Positions 35,218 through 44,340 of a stretch of 64,000 bases of DNA are shown in pieces (positions within the stretch are counted from its first letter, which is position 1; each line of letters starts with the position of its first letter). The position numbers and the translations under genes are program-made. The notes below the pieces were generated by a model that ran no database searches, was not told the DNA's origin, and saw only the letters and a list, made by a program, of their open reading frames with translations. This DNA comes from Bacteroidota bacterium (GTDB taxonomy: Bacteria; Bacteroidota; Bacteroidia; AKYH767-A; 2013-40CM-41-45), in assembly GCA_016713765.1 (NCBI GenBank), contig JADJON010000001.1, positions 2,542,001 through 2,606,000 of the forward strand, in the 5' to 3' direction.

Positions 35218-35850
35218 ATGATTCTTTCCCACCAAAAGAAGTTCCTGTTCATTCATATCTACAAAGTAGCCGGCACCAGTATTCGTCGAGTATTGGACCG
35301 CTACGATGACCGGACCTGGAATGACTTCCCCTTCCTCACCAATGTCAAGTTCAAGATCGGCAGTCGTTCCAAACGCTTATCCACCTGGGCGATCGATCAC
35401 ATTACAGCCAGCCAATGCAAAGACTGGCTGAGCCCGGAGGTTTTTAACCAGTACTTCAAGTTTTCGTTTGTCCGTAACCCCTGGGACTGGCAGGTTTCCC
35501 TTTATCACTTCATGTTGCAGGACAAACATCACCGACAACACAAGTTGATCAGCAAGACCAAGAATTTCGAAGAATATCTTACTTGGCGCGTAAATAAGGA
35601 CATTGAACTCCAGACGGATTTTCTTTACGATAAAAGTGGGACGCTTTTAGTCGATTATATAGGTCGATTCGAAACCCTCCAAAGCGATTTTAATGAAATC
35701 TGTAGGCGACTGAACATTCAATCAACTCAGCTCCCAATAACAAATCGCAGCCATCACCAATATTATAAGGAGTATTACAACGATCGAACGCGCGATATGG
35801 TAGCAAATGCCTTTAAGAAAGACATCGAACTTTTGGGGTACGAATTCTGA
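35218..35850 (+). CDS. carbohydrate sulfotransferase-like protein
   Basis: 210-residue protein of the Sulfotransfer_2 family. The 5'-phosphosulfate loop is in FIHIYKVAGTSIRRVL (near residues 10-25) and the 3'-phosphate site in FSFVRNPWDWQVSLYHF (near 82-98). These bind PAPS, the sulfate donor. In this locus the acceptor is probably a sugar of the surface glycan. The gene starts an AT-richer stretch and ends five bases before the next methyltransferase gene. Confidence 0.8.
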   Translation: MILSHQKKFLFIHIYKVAGTSIRRVLDRYDDRTWNDFPFLTNVKFKIGSRSKRLSTWAIDHITASQCKDWLSPEVFNQYFKFSFVRNPWDWQVSLYHFMLQDKHHRQHKLISKTKNFEEYLTWRVNKDIELQTDFLYDKSGTLLVDYIGRFETLQSDFNEICRRLNIQSTQLPITNRSHHQYYKEYYNDRTRDMVANAFKKDIELLGYEF

Positions 35851-35854
35851 TGCT

Positions 35855-36772
35855 ATGAAGTTGTCCAGTATTGCGGACCAACGCCTCTCGAGGACATGTC
35901 CGGTATGTAAAGCAACGGCAAGTAAACTACCCTACCCTGATAGATTTCCCAGACTATTTGAATGCCCCAAGTGTCGGCATGCGTTCATGCATCCCATGCC
36001 GTTGGATAAAGAACTGGATGACTTTTATGCGGCATATCCTGATTACGGCTCTTTGTCTCCGCTCACGATCAAGCGCTACCGGGAATTGCTGCAAAATTTC
36101 GAACCTTTTAGAAAAAACAACCGATTACTAGAAGTGGGCTGCGGCCACGGGGCGTTTCTCGAATTAGCCCGTCAGGAAGGCTGGGAAGTGACCGGAACCG
36201 AATACAGCGATAAGTCGATTGGAGTTATTCGCTCCAAGGGTATCACAGTGTACCAAGGCGAACTGGACCCCTCCAACTTCTCTCAGTCATCATTCGATGT
36301 TGTACTATCTTTAGAGGTAATTGAACATGTACGGTGTATTGAGCAAGAAGCCACGGCAATGACTCAACTAGTTCGTCCTGGGGGGCTTATCTATCTAACT
36401 ACACCTAATTACTTTTCCCTATCACGCCGAATCCTTCAAGCTAATTGGGGAGTACTTTGCTATCCTGAGCATCTTCATTACTTTAATCGAACTTCTCTAA
36501 GGAAATTGTTCGACTCTGCAGGTACCAGAAAGCTAGGTGTTGCGACAACTGGAATTTCAGTGGGACGGCTACGGGAAGGATGGCGAAAGCGTCATCGGCC
36601 TACCGATTATCGTCCATTTGTCAATACGACTTATAACGAAGATCAACAACTTCGATCTAGAATCTTCAGCAATGCGTTTTTAGAGGGTATTAGAATCGTT
36701 CTGAATACCATACTGACCATTACAGGATTGGGCGATACACTTAAGGGCCGCTTCATCAAACCAGAAAACTAA
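35855..36772 (+). CDS. SAM-dependent methyltransferase with N-terminal zinc ribbon
   Basis: 305-residue methyltransferase. CPVCKATAS and CPKCRHAF in the first 45 residues look like a four-Cys zinc site; the SAM loop LLEVGCGHGAFLELA follows near 88, then VVLSLEVIEHV and GGLIYLTTPNYFSLSRR. Similar proteins modify sugars in surface polysaccharide loci. The ATG at 35855 is preferred over one inside the sulfotransferase gene (35807). AT-rich compared with the first part of the locus. Confidence 0.8.
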   Translation: MKLSSIADQRLSRTCPVCKATASKLPYPDRFPRLFECPKCRHAFMHPMPLDKELDDFYAAYPDYGSLSPLTIKRYRELLQNFEPFRKNNRLLEVGCGHGAFLELARQEGWEVTGTEYSDKSIGVIRSKGITVYQGELDPSNFSQSSFDVVLSLEVIEHVRCIEQEATAMTQLVRPGGLIYLTTPNYFSLSRRILQANWGVLCYPEHLHYFNRTSLRKLFDSAGTRKLGVATTGISVGRLREGWRKRHRPTDYRPFVNTTYNEDQQLRSRIFSNAFLEGIRIVLNTILTITGLGDTLKGRFIKPEN

Positions 36773-36776
36773 ACCG

Positions 36777-37766
36777 ATGGTGTTACCTCGAATTTCAGTC
36801 ATTACACCCTCGTTCAATCAAGGAGACTTCCTTGAGGAAACGATTGTATCAGTTTTGCAACAAGGCTATCCCAATCTCGAATACATCATCATTGATGGTG
36901 GCAGCACCGACCGATCTGTGAGCATAATCGAGCAATACCAGAACCGACTTCATTATTGGGTGAGCGAGAAGGATTCCGGCCAAAGTGAGGCGCTGAACAA
37001 AGGTCTGCGAAAGGCGACAGGGGATATTATCGGTTGGCTTTGCAGTGACGATCTTTACTTACCCGGGACCTTCGAGAAGGTAATCCGGTTATTCGAGGAA
37101 CATCCCAGCGCCGGAATGTTACACGGGAAATCGATTCTCTTCGGAAAAGGAAAAAAGGATCTGATAAAAGGCGCTGAGCCGCATGACCTGCATTTACGTT
37201 ACTTTTCCGTAATACCATTCCCACAGCCTTCTTCTTTCTTCACGAAGACAGCGATTGCTCATACCGGACTGCTCGACGAATCTCTTCATTTCGGAATGGA
37301 TTACGACCTACTCATTCGGATAGCCGGTCAATTCGACATCATTCGAACCGATGAAGTTCTGTCGAAATACAGGCTTCACAGTTCCAGCAAGACGGTTAGC
37401 CAGCTACCTAGATTCGCCGGCGAATGGGCAAGGGTGTTTTCCCGCTTCCTCAATTCTACAGATATCCCCGCTTCAACCCTCAGCCTACTCTCTGAAAACG
37501 GCTTCTATTTTCCAAATGAACCTTCCATCCGAATCAAACATCAACTTCTTAAAGAGGACATTGATCTCATCGTCACCTACTTTCTCTTCTACCAATTGAT
37601 CATCTACTATGAGGTACTTGACATGCAAATGGTTAAACATATTCTCGAAATGATTCATACACTCTCCCCTTCATTTTACAGCAAAATGAATCTAAAGCGC
37701 ATCGCTGTACGCAGTCGGTTCTTACCACCAGTACTAATCCAACTGTTCCGAGCAATTGCACGATGA
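36777..37766 (+). CDS. glycosyltransferase family 2
   Basis: 329-residue GT-A enzyme. SVITPSFNQGDFLEETI, IIDGGSTDRSVSII, and the DXD-like metal site in IIGWLCSDDLYLPGTF are typical, as is the FGMDYDLLIRIA segment. Starts four bases after the methyltransferase stop and overlaps the next GT2 by ATGA. Confidence 0.88.
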   Translation: MVLPRISVITPSFNQGDFLEETIVSVLQQGYPNLEYIIIDGGSTDRSVSIIEQYQNRLHYWVSEKDSGQSEALNKGLRKATGDIIGWLCSDDLYLPGTFEKVIRLFEEHPSAGMLHGKSILFGKGKKDLIKGAEPHDLHLRYFSVIPFPQPSSFFTKTAIAHTGLLDESLHFGMDYDLLIRIAGQFDIIRTDEVLSKYRLHSSSKTVSQLPRFAGEWARVFSRFLNSTDIPASTLSLLSENGFYFPNEPSIRIKHQLLKEDIDLIVTYFLFYQLIIYYEVLDMQMVKHILEMIHTLSPSFYSKMNLKRIAVRSRFLPPVLIQLFRAIAR

Positions 37767-38689
37767 CACCGTCGACGGAAGCACTTCCTTATTTCTCCAT
37801 CGTCATACCATCCTATAACCGGATCAGATTTCTGCCGGAGACCATTGATTCGATCCTGAAACAAACTTGCCAGGATTTCGAAATACTGGTAGTCGATGAC
37901 GGAAGTACCGATCATACTCCTGAAATAATCCGGAATCGGTACAACCAATTTCCGAACTTACGTCTTATTGAACAGGTGAATTCCGAACGGGGTACCGCCA
38001 GGAATAACGGATTCAGGCTCGCTAAAGGAAAATATGTGATCTTTATTGATTCGGACGACATGATGTTGCCTGAACATCTTGAGACTCTGAAAGCCTATAT
38101 TGACCAACTGAAACAGCCCAGATTCATCGCCACGAAATTTCTTTTCTTACGAAACGGGAAGACACGCTTTACCAAAATCAATTCTCTTCCAGAAGGCTGG
38201 TACGATTACAAATTGTTCCTGTCTGGCAACCCGATGGGCTGCAATGTCTGCGTACGCAGGGATAATCCGAAATTGCATCTATTTGAAGAAGATCGTCGGT
38301 ATGCGATCAAAGAAGACTGGATGTTCTTCTTGCAGAATCTCCGACACCAGCAACTCTACTTAATCAACAAATCGACCATCCTTATGAATGATCATGATGA
38401 CAGGTCGATGCGTTCGGACCACACCATCATCATTCAAAAAACCAATGCTGCAGTCGAGTGGCTCCTACAAAAAGTAAATCTATCTGCGGAGGAAATCCGA
38501 CAGCTTCAAGCCCATGCCGCGTATTTTTCAGCTATACATTACTACATTGATCATCGTTTGGACGCGGCAAGAGAGCAGCTTCGTCAGGCTTCTCGCATCG
38601 GAGGCTGGAAAAGGAAGTATCTTGTGCTATACGTTAAATGCCTGATGGGACATCAGGTAGTCGAACAAATAAAGAAACTCCGGACGTGA
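37763..38689 (+). CDS. glycosyltransferase family 2
   Basis: 308-residue GT-A enzyme. FSIVIPSYNRIRFLPETI, LVVDDGSTDHTPEII and VIFIDSDDMMLPEHL (metal-binding DSD) mark the N-terminal half; AIKEDWMFFL carries the likely catalytic acid pair. The ATG overlaps the previous stop and the stop overlaps a GTG start of the next gene, so four successive genes are translationally coupled here. Confidence 0.88.
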   Translation: MTPSTEALPYFSIVIPSYNRIRFLPETIDSILKQTCQDFEILVVDDGSTDHTPEIIRNRYNQFPNLRLIEQVNSERGTARNNGFRLAKGKYVIFIDSDDMMLPEHLETLKAYIDQLKQPRFIATKFLFLRNGKTRFTKINSLPEGWYDYKLFLSGNPMGCNVCVRRDNPKLHLFEEDRRYAIKEDWMFFLQNLRHQQLYLINKSTILMNDHDDRSMRSDHTIIIQKTNAAVEWLLQKVNLSAEEIRQLQAHAAYFSAIHYYIDHRLDAAREQLRQASRIGGWKRKYLVLYVKCLMGHQVVEQIKKLRT

Positions 38690-39909
38690 AAAAAACGAAG
38701 AATATACTGGTTATCACCTACTGGAGCTACAAGGATGCCCTGATTCAGGCTTACACCCTGCCTTACCTACACCTGTTCAACGGCATCCTCCCGCCGAACC
38801 GGTACATTTATCTGGTGACACTCGAACAAAAGCACCTTCATCTGAATGCGAATGAACGTTCTCAAATCCGACACCGCTTGCGTTTGCAAGGGATTAAGTG
38901 GATCGACTTTCATTATTACCGTTTCGGAATCCTCAGTTTCCTCAATTGGATCCCAATTCTGCTGAGACTTTGCCAATTGGCCATCTTCCGCAACGTGAGC
39001 CATATCCATGCCTGGTGTACGACCGCAGGTGCCATCGGCTACGTGGTATCTGTACTCACCCGAAAGCCGCTTATCATGGATAGTTACGAACCACATGCCG
39101 ATGTGATGCTAGAGACAAAGACTTGGACTGCCAATTCACCAGCCTATCGCATTCTAAAGCGATTCGAGAAGCTTGAAGGACAGCATTCCAGGACCCAGAT
39201 CTGCTGCACAGAAGACATGACGGATTATGCCCGAAAATCACTGGGAATCACCCTCAGGAACCCGGTGGTCAAACCTGCTTGTGTAGACCTGGACAGGTTC
39301 AGTTTTACCAATCGAAAGAAGCCTTACCTCCTTCATAAGCTGGCGCTGGAAAATAAAATCGTCTGCGTTTATGCAGGCAAGTTTGGCGGACTCTACCTTG
39401 AACAGGAGGTCTTCGACTTTTTCAAGGTAGCTTCCGAGTACTGGGGGGACAGGTTTAGGGTCCTTTTGCTAACGAACGAAAAGGAAGAGAACCTCGATCG
39501 CTGGATGAAGGCATCCGGTCTCGATCCAGTCATCGTCAAAAAAACTTTCGTATTTCACAGCAGCATTCCCGATTACATCGGCTTGGGCGATTTCGCAATC
39601 AGTCCGTACAAGCCCGTTCCTTCCAGGAAGTATTCGGCTCCGATCAAGAATGTGGAGTACTGGTCACTTGGGCTCCCTGTAGTCATCACCAAGAATATTG
39701 CCGATGACAGCAAAATCATCGCGGACAACGAAATAGGTGCAGTACTGGAAAATTTGCATACCGAAGATTACCGCTCAGCCGTAATTACCATCGATCGCTT
39801 GCTGAACACCTTTACCATTCGTCAACTTTACGATAAGATCAGGCCGATCGTGGAAAGCAATCGCAATTTTGGCGTCGCCCGAAAAGTATATGAAGGCATT
39901 TATTCCTGA
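38686..39909 (+). CDS. glycosyltransferase (GT4-like)
   Basis: 407-residue GT-B-like glycosyltransferase. NILVITYWSYKDALIQAY opens the protein; KIVCVYAGKFGGLYLEQEV begins the donor-binding half and SAPIKNVEYWSLGLPVVI carries the conserved E near the nucleotide. The start is a GTG at 38686 within the stop of the preceding gene (GTGA). Directly after its stop, in the same frame, comes the remnant of a methyltransferase gene. Confidence 0.8.
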   Translation: MKKTKNILVITYWSYKDALIQAYTLPYLHLFNGILPPNRYIYLVTLEQKHLHLNANERSQIRHRLRLQGIKWIDFHYYRFGILSFLNWIPILLRLCQLAIFRNVSHIHAWCTTAGAIGYVVSVLTRKPLIMDSYEPHADVMLETKTWTANSPAYRILKRFEKLEGQHSRTQICCTEDMTDYARKSLGITLRNPVVKPACVDLDRFSFTNRKKPYLLHKLALENKIVCVYAGKFGGLYLEQEVFDFFKVASEYWGDRFRVLLLTNEKEENLDRWMKASGLDPVIVKKTFVFHSSIPDYIGLGDFAISPYKPVPSRKYSAPIKNVEYWSLGLPVVITKNIADDSKIIADNEIGAVLENLHTEDYRSAVITIDRLLNTFTIRQLYDKIRPIVESNRNFGVARKVYEGIYS

Positions 39910-40158
39910 TACAACAGGAACTGTAACCCCTCGCTCCGTCGAACTCCTTCCATTGGTATCCTACAACTACTCCAAGCATTCAACCGTCGAGAACAATTCC
40001 GTCCGGGAATCGTCGGAGTATTCATCGAAACCAATTACTTCATCAAAAGAGGCATCAATAAGGGCGTGAAACGAATTGCCCATCGCCTCAACGGCAGGTT
40101 GTTAGATTTTGGATGCGGCAACATACCATAACAGGACATGTTTGTCGTCGATGATTAA
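39910..40158 (+). pseudogene. decayed SAM-dependent methyltransferase fragment
   Basis: The frame 39910-40131 encodes a recognisable methyltransferase N-terminus: FRPGIVGVFIETNYFIKRG, then GRLLDFGCGNIP, the start of the SAM-binding loop. It then meets TAA at 40129 where homologues have a Tyr codon (TAC/TAT), and continues past it as QDMFVVDD before another TAA at 40156. Nothing recognisable follows. There is no start codon of its own near the front, since the frame runs on from the stop of the previous gene. I read this as a truncated, inactivated gene left by recombination in the locus. Confidence 0.65.
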
Positions 40159-40447
40159 CCACGCAGTCCTAACTTGTTCCAACCAACTTTAACAAAAGAA
40201 GAGAAATTAAATACTCAAAGCTAGAATTATCCTTAGTATACGTGGCATGGATTCGCTGCGTTCTGAAGAAGAAAAGTGCAACCTAAATCGGTGCAATGAT
40301 TGGATCTACTATGGAAAAATAGTTAAACTGAAGCCTTTATCAATTACGAAGTTAAACTACTTTTACCAAAACATGCACATCTTACGCGGTCCTCATGACA
40401 AAAGGGAGTTTCTTTAGCCACAATCAAATTATTCCGATTTTTCAAAA
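40159..40447. other. AT-rich gap with an unidentified 56-codon frame
   Basis: Between the methyltransferase remnant and the next GT4 the DNA is markedly AT-rich. A frame at 40247-40417 (ATG to TAG, 56 residues, with WIYYGKIVKLKPLSITKL and YFYQNMHILRGPHDK) is open but matches no family I recognise; it may be the tail of another lost gene. No clear promoter is seen before 40448 (TACTTTTA at 40357 is a weak -7 match). Confidence 0.35.
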
Positions 40448-41668
40448 ATGAAGATCTTGTACTTGACGTATGATGGACTATCAGACCCGCTTGGGCAGTC
40501 TCAGGTCATCCCTTACATCGTCGGGTTGAGTAAGCGGGGTCATAAGATTGTGGTCCTAAGCTCGGAGAAGAAAGCTCCTGCCGAACTACTGGCAACTATC
40601 CGGAAGAACTTGGAAAAACATCAAATTGAATGGCATTCAATTACTTATACGAAGCGCCCTCCGGTGCTTTCAACTATCTACGACGTCTTGAGGATGACCC
40701 TTCGCAGCATCAGGCTAAATAAGGTTCACCGTTTTGGAATAGTCCATTGCCGTAGCTATATCACTTCACTTATTGGATATTACCTAAAGAAGTCGCGTGA
40801 CATACGTTTCATTTTCGACATGCGGGGCTTTTTCGCTGACGAACGAATCGACGGTGAAATGTGGGATCAGAACAAGTTCATTTACAGGCTTATTTACAGC
40901 TTTTTCAAGCGGTTTGAAGCAAAATTCCTCAATGCAGCCAGCTACACCGTTTGCCTTACCGAATCTGCCCAAAAAGAAATTTGGAGTTGGAGGTCAATAC
41001 CCCGCCAACCGATTCGAATTAAAGTAATTCCATGCTGTGTGGACACCACGATATTCGATCCCGAAAAAGTGGAACCGCAATCCCGTAGCCAACTGATGGA
41101 CGAGTTAAATATAAAGCCAGATGACATTGTCCTATCCTACATCGGAGCAATCGGAACCTGGTACCTTCTGGATGAAATGTTAGAGTTCTTCCGAAAACTG
41201 AAGCAATCCTATCCGAATGCGAAGTTCCTCTTCGTAACACACAAGGAGCAACAAGATATCAAAGCACGCTGGGGAAAGAATGGATTGAATCCGGAAGATT
41301 TGATCATACGAAGCAGCAATCACCAACAGGTTCCCTGCCTCCTATCCTTATCGCACCTTTCTATCTTTTTCATCAAACCGGTCTACTCGAAAATTGCATC
41401 ATCCCCCGCAAAGATGGCTGAAATCATGAGTATGGGTATACCTGTTCTTTGTAACGCCAACGTCGGTGATACCAGCGAAATCATCCAAAAGACGGGTACT
41501 GGGGTTGTAGTGCAGTCCTTTTCAGAGATGGATTACGATTTCATAATCGAACAAATCCCGCAACTGTTATCGATTCCATCACAAAAAATCCGGAATGCAG
41601 CCATTGAGCATTTTTCCCTTGATGTTGGCGTTTTATCATACGAACAAGTTTACAAATTAGCCCAATAG
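40448..41668 (+). CDS. glycosyltransferase family 4 (paralogue of the gene at 43069)
   Basis: 406-residue GT-B enzyme. ILYLTYDGLSDPLGQSQVIPY, HCRSYITSLIG, RFIFDMRGFFADERIDG, SYIGAIGTWYLLDEMLEFF and SIFFIKPVYSKIASSPAKMAEIMSMG define a subgroup shared with the gene at 43069; by eye about half of positions match. This copy is more AT-rich. The two flank the oppositely oriented membrane protein at 41712. Confidence 0.88.
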   Translation: MKILYLTYDGLSDPLGQSQVIPYIVGLSKRGHKIVVLSSEKKAPAELLATIRKNLEKHQIEWHSITYTKRPPVLSTIYDVLRMTLRSIRLNKVHRFGIVHCRSYITSLIGYYLKKSRDIRFIFDMRGFFADERIDGEMWDQNKFIYRLIYSFFKRFEAKFLNAASYTVCLTESAQKEIWSWRSIPRQPIRIKVIPCCVDTTIFDPEKVEPQSRSQLMDELNIKPDDIVLSYIGAIGTWYLLDEMLEFFRKLKQSYPNAKFLFVTHKEQQDIKARWGKNGLNPEDLIIRSSNHQQVPCLLSLSHLSIFFIKPVYSKIASSPAKMAEIMSMGIPVLCNANVGDTSEIIQKTGTGVVVQSFSEMDYDFIIEQIPQLLSIPSQKIRNAAIEHFSLDVGVLSYEQVYKLAQ

Positions 41669-41711
41669 TTCAGATACTCCACGGAAAGGAAGTTGGATAA
41701 CTGATCGTGGT

Positions 41712-43070
41712 TTAAATCCCCTCTTCCTGAAGCGTTTTTTTTCGGCGCTCAACTTTCATATCCTTATATGTATTGTTGATAATGAAAAGGCTTATGACAA
41801 AAAAAGGAATCGCCGGGATCTTGTAACGCACAAGGCTTCCGAAATTCGAAGTCGTCAGTCCTACCGCAAACGAAAAGAACAGGCTGAAGAAAATCGTAAA
41901 GAAGAGGATCCGGTGGCGGAACATCAGTCTGAACAAATTATACACCCGCAAGAGGAGCAGAATATAGATCGTCATCGAGAGCAGGATCAGATTCTCGATC
42001 CCGGAGAAGATCATGGCAAAGTTGTTGGCCTCCCAGAGATAGGGGCGGAACAAGGTTGCATTGATGGCAGCCGGAACTTTCGAAAGAATACCTCCGATCG
42101 TTGGGTCAAAATCGCCGATATCGAATGAGGATCCCTGGTAGCGTTCGTTCTTCAAGTCAAGGTTCGTCACCACCGCCTTTTCCAGTACGTTTTCCAAGGC
42201 ATATTCTCCCAGGAATACACTCATTTGCCGCAGCATGAAGTAACCTGATAAGAGAGACAACATGATGATGATCGGAGTCGTCATCGATTTCACAAGTTGA
42301 TTGTTTACCTTGGAGATGCCGACACCCGCGAACCAGAGGATCGATCCCGGCAACAAGGCAAAGAAGATATATGGCTTTATGTAGATCAGCAGCATGGAAG
42401 CCACCAGGATGAGGAATAGGTTCTTGGTTACCTCTTTTCCCCGCGTCAGAATCAGGGAGTAGGAACTTGTAAAGAGACAGACTGCAGAAAATGTGATCGT
42501 ATCCTTCAATAAGCCGGACCCCCAGAAGAAAACCGAGGGTACAAACAGGATAGCAAAAGCAAATTGCCTGGTGAGGTGCGGGAATTCGTGGATAAAAGTC
42601 TGATACATACGCCAGATCGACCAATACGAGACCCAGGCCAACAGCATGGTCTGAGCGATGAAACTCTTAAAGGTCAACAGACAAAATATCCAGGTGAGCT
42701 TTACGACGATGATCGCGTGCTTGTCAGAAAAGTAGATAGGGAAACCCGTATCGGAATCGAACCTCCACCAGGTCTCCGGGCTGGGGCCGATCATAAAATC
42801 CAGGATCGCCTGCGGGTCCTTCAGGAAGAGATTGGTGACGCAAGTATTGTCGTTGTAATAATTCAGGGTATCACCACCGCTGTAATAGACCACATAGATC
42901 AGACATACCAGGGTGCCACCGATCAGTTTGACGACCAAACCGGGAACATAATAGCGATAACTCGGATTGGTTTCGATATTTTTGACCCGCCTGCTGTTGG
43001 TGACGAAAAAGATAACCATCAACAACAACGGTGGAACGACCAGGTCGATAACCGACAGGTACTGAATCAT
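41712..43070 (-). CDS. polytopic membrane protein, candidate Wzy-like polymerase
   Basis: 452-residue inner-membrane protein with about 10-11 hydrophobic spans. A large periplasmic-type loop follows the eighth or ninth span (about 280-345: NLDLKNERYQGSSFDIGDFD). I recognise no catalytic motif, but length, topology and position among glycosyltransferases fit an O-antigen polymerase, a family poorly conserved in sequence. It faces the opposite way from its neighbours; its ATG and that of the GT4 at 43069 share one CATG. A -7 box lies inside the GT4 coding region. Confidence 0.6.
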   Translation of the reverse strand: MIQYLSVIDLVVPPLLLMVIFFVTNSRRVKNIETNPSYRYYVPGLVVKLIGGTLVCLIYVVYYSGGDTLNYYNDNTCVTNLFLKDPQAILDFMIGPSPETWWRFDSDTGFPIYFSDKHAIIVVKLTWIFCLLTFKSFIAQTMLLAWVSYWSIWRMYQTFIHEFPHLTRQFAFAILFVPSVFFWGSGLLKDTITFSAVCLFTSSYSLILTRGKEVTKNLFLILVASMLLIYIKPYIFFALLPGSILWFAGVGISKVNNQLVKSMTTPIIIMLSLLSGYFMLRQMSVFLGEYALENVLEKAVVTNLDLKNERYQGSSFDIGDFDPTIGGILSKVPAAINATLFRPYLWEANNFAMIFSGIENLILLSMTIYILLLLRVYNLFRLMFRHRILFFTIFFSLFFSFAVGLTTSNFGSLVRYKIPAIPFFVISLFIINNTYKDMKVERRKKTLQEEGI

Positions 43071-44340
43071 GGGCTACGAATTTAACAAAAATAACGAATC
43101 ACCCCGGAAATCAGCTCCGCGCATCCTGTACCTGACATACGATGGTCTGACGGATCCACTGGGGCAGTCGCAGGTCTTGCCTTACATGATCGGACTGAGT
43201 GAACGCGGTTATGCGATCACCATCATCAGCTCTGAGAAACCGAACCGCTGGGAACAGATCGATCAATTGAAGGAGTTGACCACCGCATGCGGGATCCATT
43301 GGATACACATCCCCTATACCAAGTCCCCTCCTATCCTGAGCACGCTGTATGACCTGTGGAAGATCCGCAGGATCAGCAAACGACTTTGCCTCCAGGAAAA
43401 ATTCGAGATCGTACACTGCAGGAGTTACATCACCTCCCTGGTGGGATTGTGGTTGAAGCGGCGATTCAAACTGCGCTTCATCTTCGACATGCGCGGATTC
43501 TATGCGGATGAACGAATCGACGGCGGCATGTGGAATCAGCGCAAACTTATTTACAAATGGATCTATCGCTTCTTCAAGAACAGGGAGTCGGCTTTTTTGG
43601 AAGAAGCCGATTCCACCATCTGCCTCACCCAGGACGCCTTTAAAGAGATCCGGACCTGGAGAAAGATCGATCACCGACCGATTCCCATCCAGGTGATCCC
43701 CTGCTGTGTCGACCCACAACTATTTCACCCGGAGCAGGATATCGTAGCCCAGGCTTCTGCACGCGAAATACTGGGGTTAGCCGGCAATGAACTGGTTCTC
43801 TCCTACGTCGGAGCAGTGGGCACCTGGTATCTGTTGGATGAGATGCTGGACTTTTTCAAGCGCATGCTGATCGTTTATCCGAACGCACGCTTTCTGTTCA
43901 TCTCGCACGAGGATGCTGCCATGATCCGCAGCAAGGCCAAGGCCAGGGAAATCCCCGATTCCAGCATTCTGATCCACCAGGTGCCGCATCATCAGGTACC
44001 CGTTTACCTCTCGCTCAGTCATGTCTCCATTTTCTTTATCAAACCGGTCTATTCCAAAAAAGCATCTTCTCCGGTAAAGCTCGGCGAGATCATGAGCATG
44101 GGCATACCGATCATCTGCAACTCGAATGTCGGCGATACGGATCGGATCATACGGGAATCCGGTGCAGGAGCCATCGTCCGATCCTTTTCGAACGACGACT
44201 ACGATTTTGTCATTCACGATTTGCCCCGATTGCTTCAGCTACCGAAGCAAGGTATACGACAAGCCGCTGTACAGTTGTTTTCCTTATCGAAAGGCGTAGA
44301 CCAATATCACCAGGTATATCAAAAACTGATTGAGCACTAG
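43069..44340 (+). CDS. glycosyltransferase family 4 (paralogue of the gene at 40448)
   Basis: 423-residue GT-B enzyme of the same subgroup as the 40448 gene, with RILYLTYDGLTDPLGQSQVLPY, HCRSYITSLVG, RFIFDMRGFYADERIDG, SYVGAVGTWYLLDEMLDFF and KPVYSKKASSPVKLGEIMSMG. It has about 17 extra residues at the front; no closer start codon exists before the conserved core. It overlaps the divergent gene start by two bases and shares its stop (CTAG) with the convergent rlmH gene. Confidence 0.88.
   Translation: MGYEFNKNNESPRKSAPRILYLTYDGLTDPLGQSQVLPYMIGLSERGYAITIISSEKPNRWEQIDQLKELTTACGIHWIHIPYTKSPPILSTLYDLWKIRRISKRLCLQEKFEIVHCRSYITSLVGLWLKRRFKLRFIFDMRGFYADERIDGGMWNQRKLIYKWIYRFFKNRESAFLEEADSTICLTQDAFKEIRTWRKIDHRPIPIQVIPCCVDPQLFHPEQDIVAQASAREILGLAGNELVLSYVGAVGTWYLLDEMLDFFKRMLIVYPNARFLFISHEDAAMIRSKAKAREIPDSSILIHQVPHHQVPVYLSLSHVSIFFIKPVYSKKASSPVKLGEIMSMGIPIICNSNVGDTDRIIRESGAGAIVRSFSNDDYDFVIHDLPRLLQLPKQGIRQAAVQLFSLSKGVDQYHQVYQKLIEH
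43086..43093 (-). promoter_or_regulatory. -7 box for the candidate polymerase gene
   Basis: TATTTTTG on the minus strand, 15 bases before the ATG, lying inside the first codons of the divergent glycosyltransferase gene. Confidence 0.4.

Noticed and set aside
39910..40131. Methyltransferase remnant as C-terminal extension of the preceding glycosyltransferase
   Set aside because: It is in the same frame, but the glycosyltransferase ends normally with TGA and is of full length; the remnant begins a different fold.
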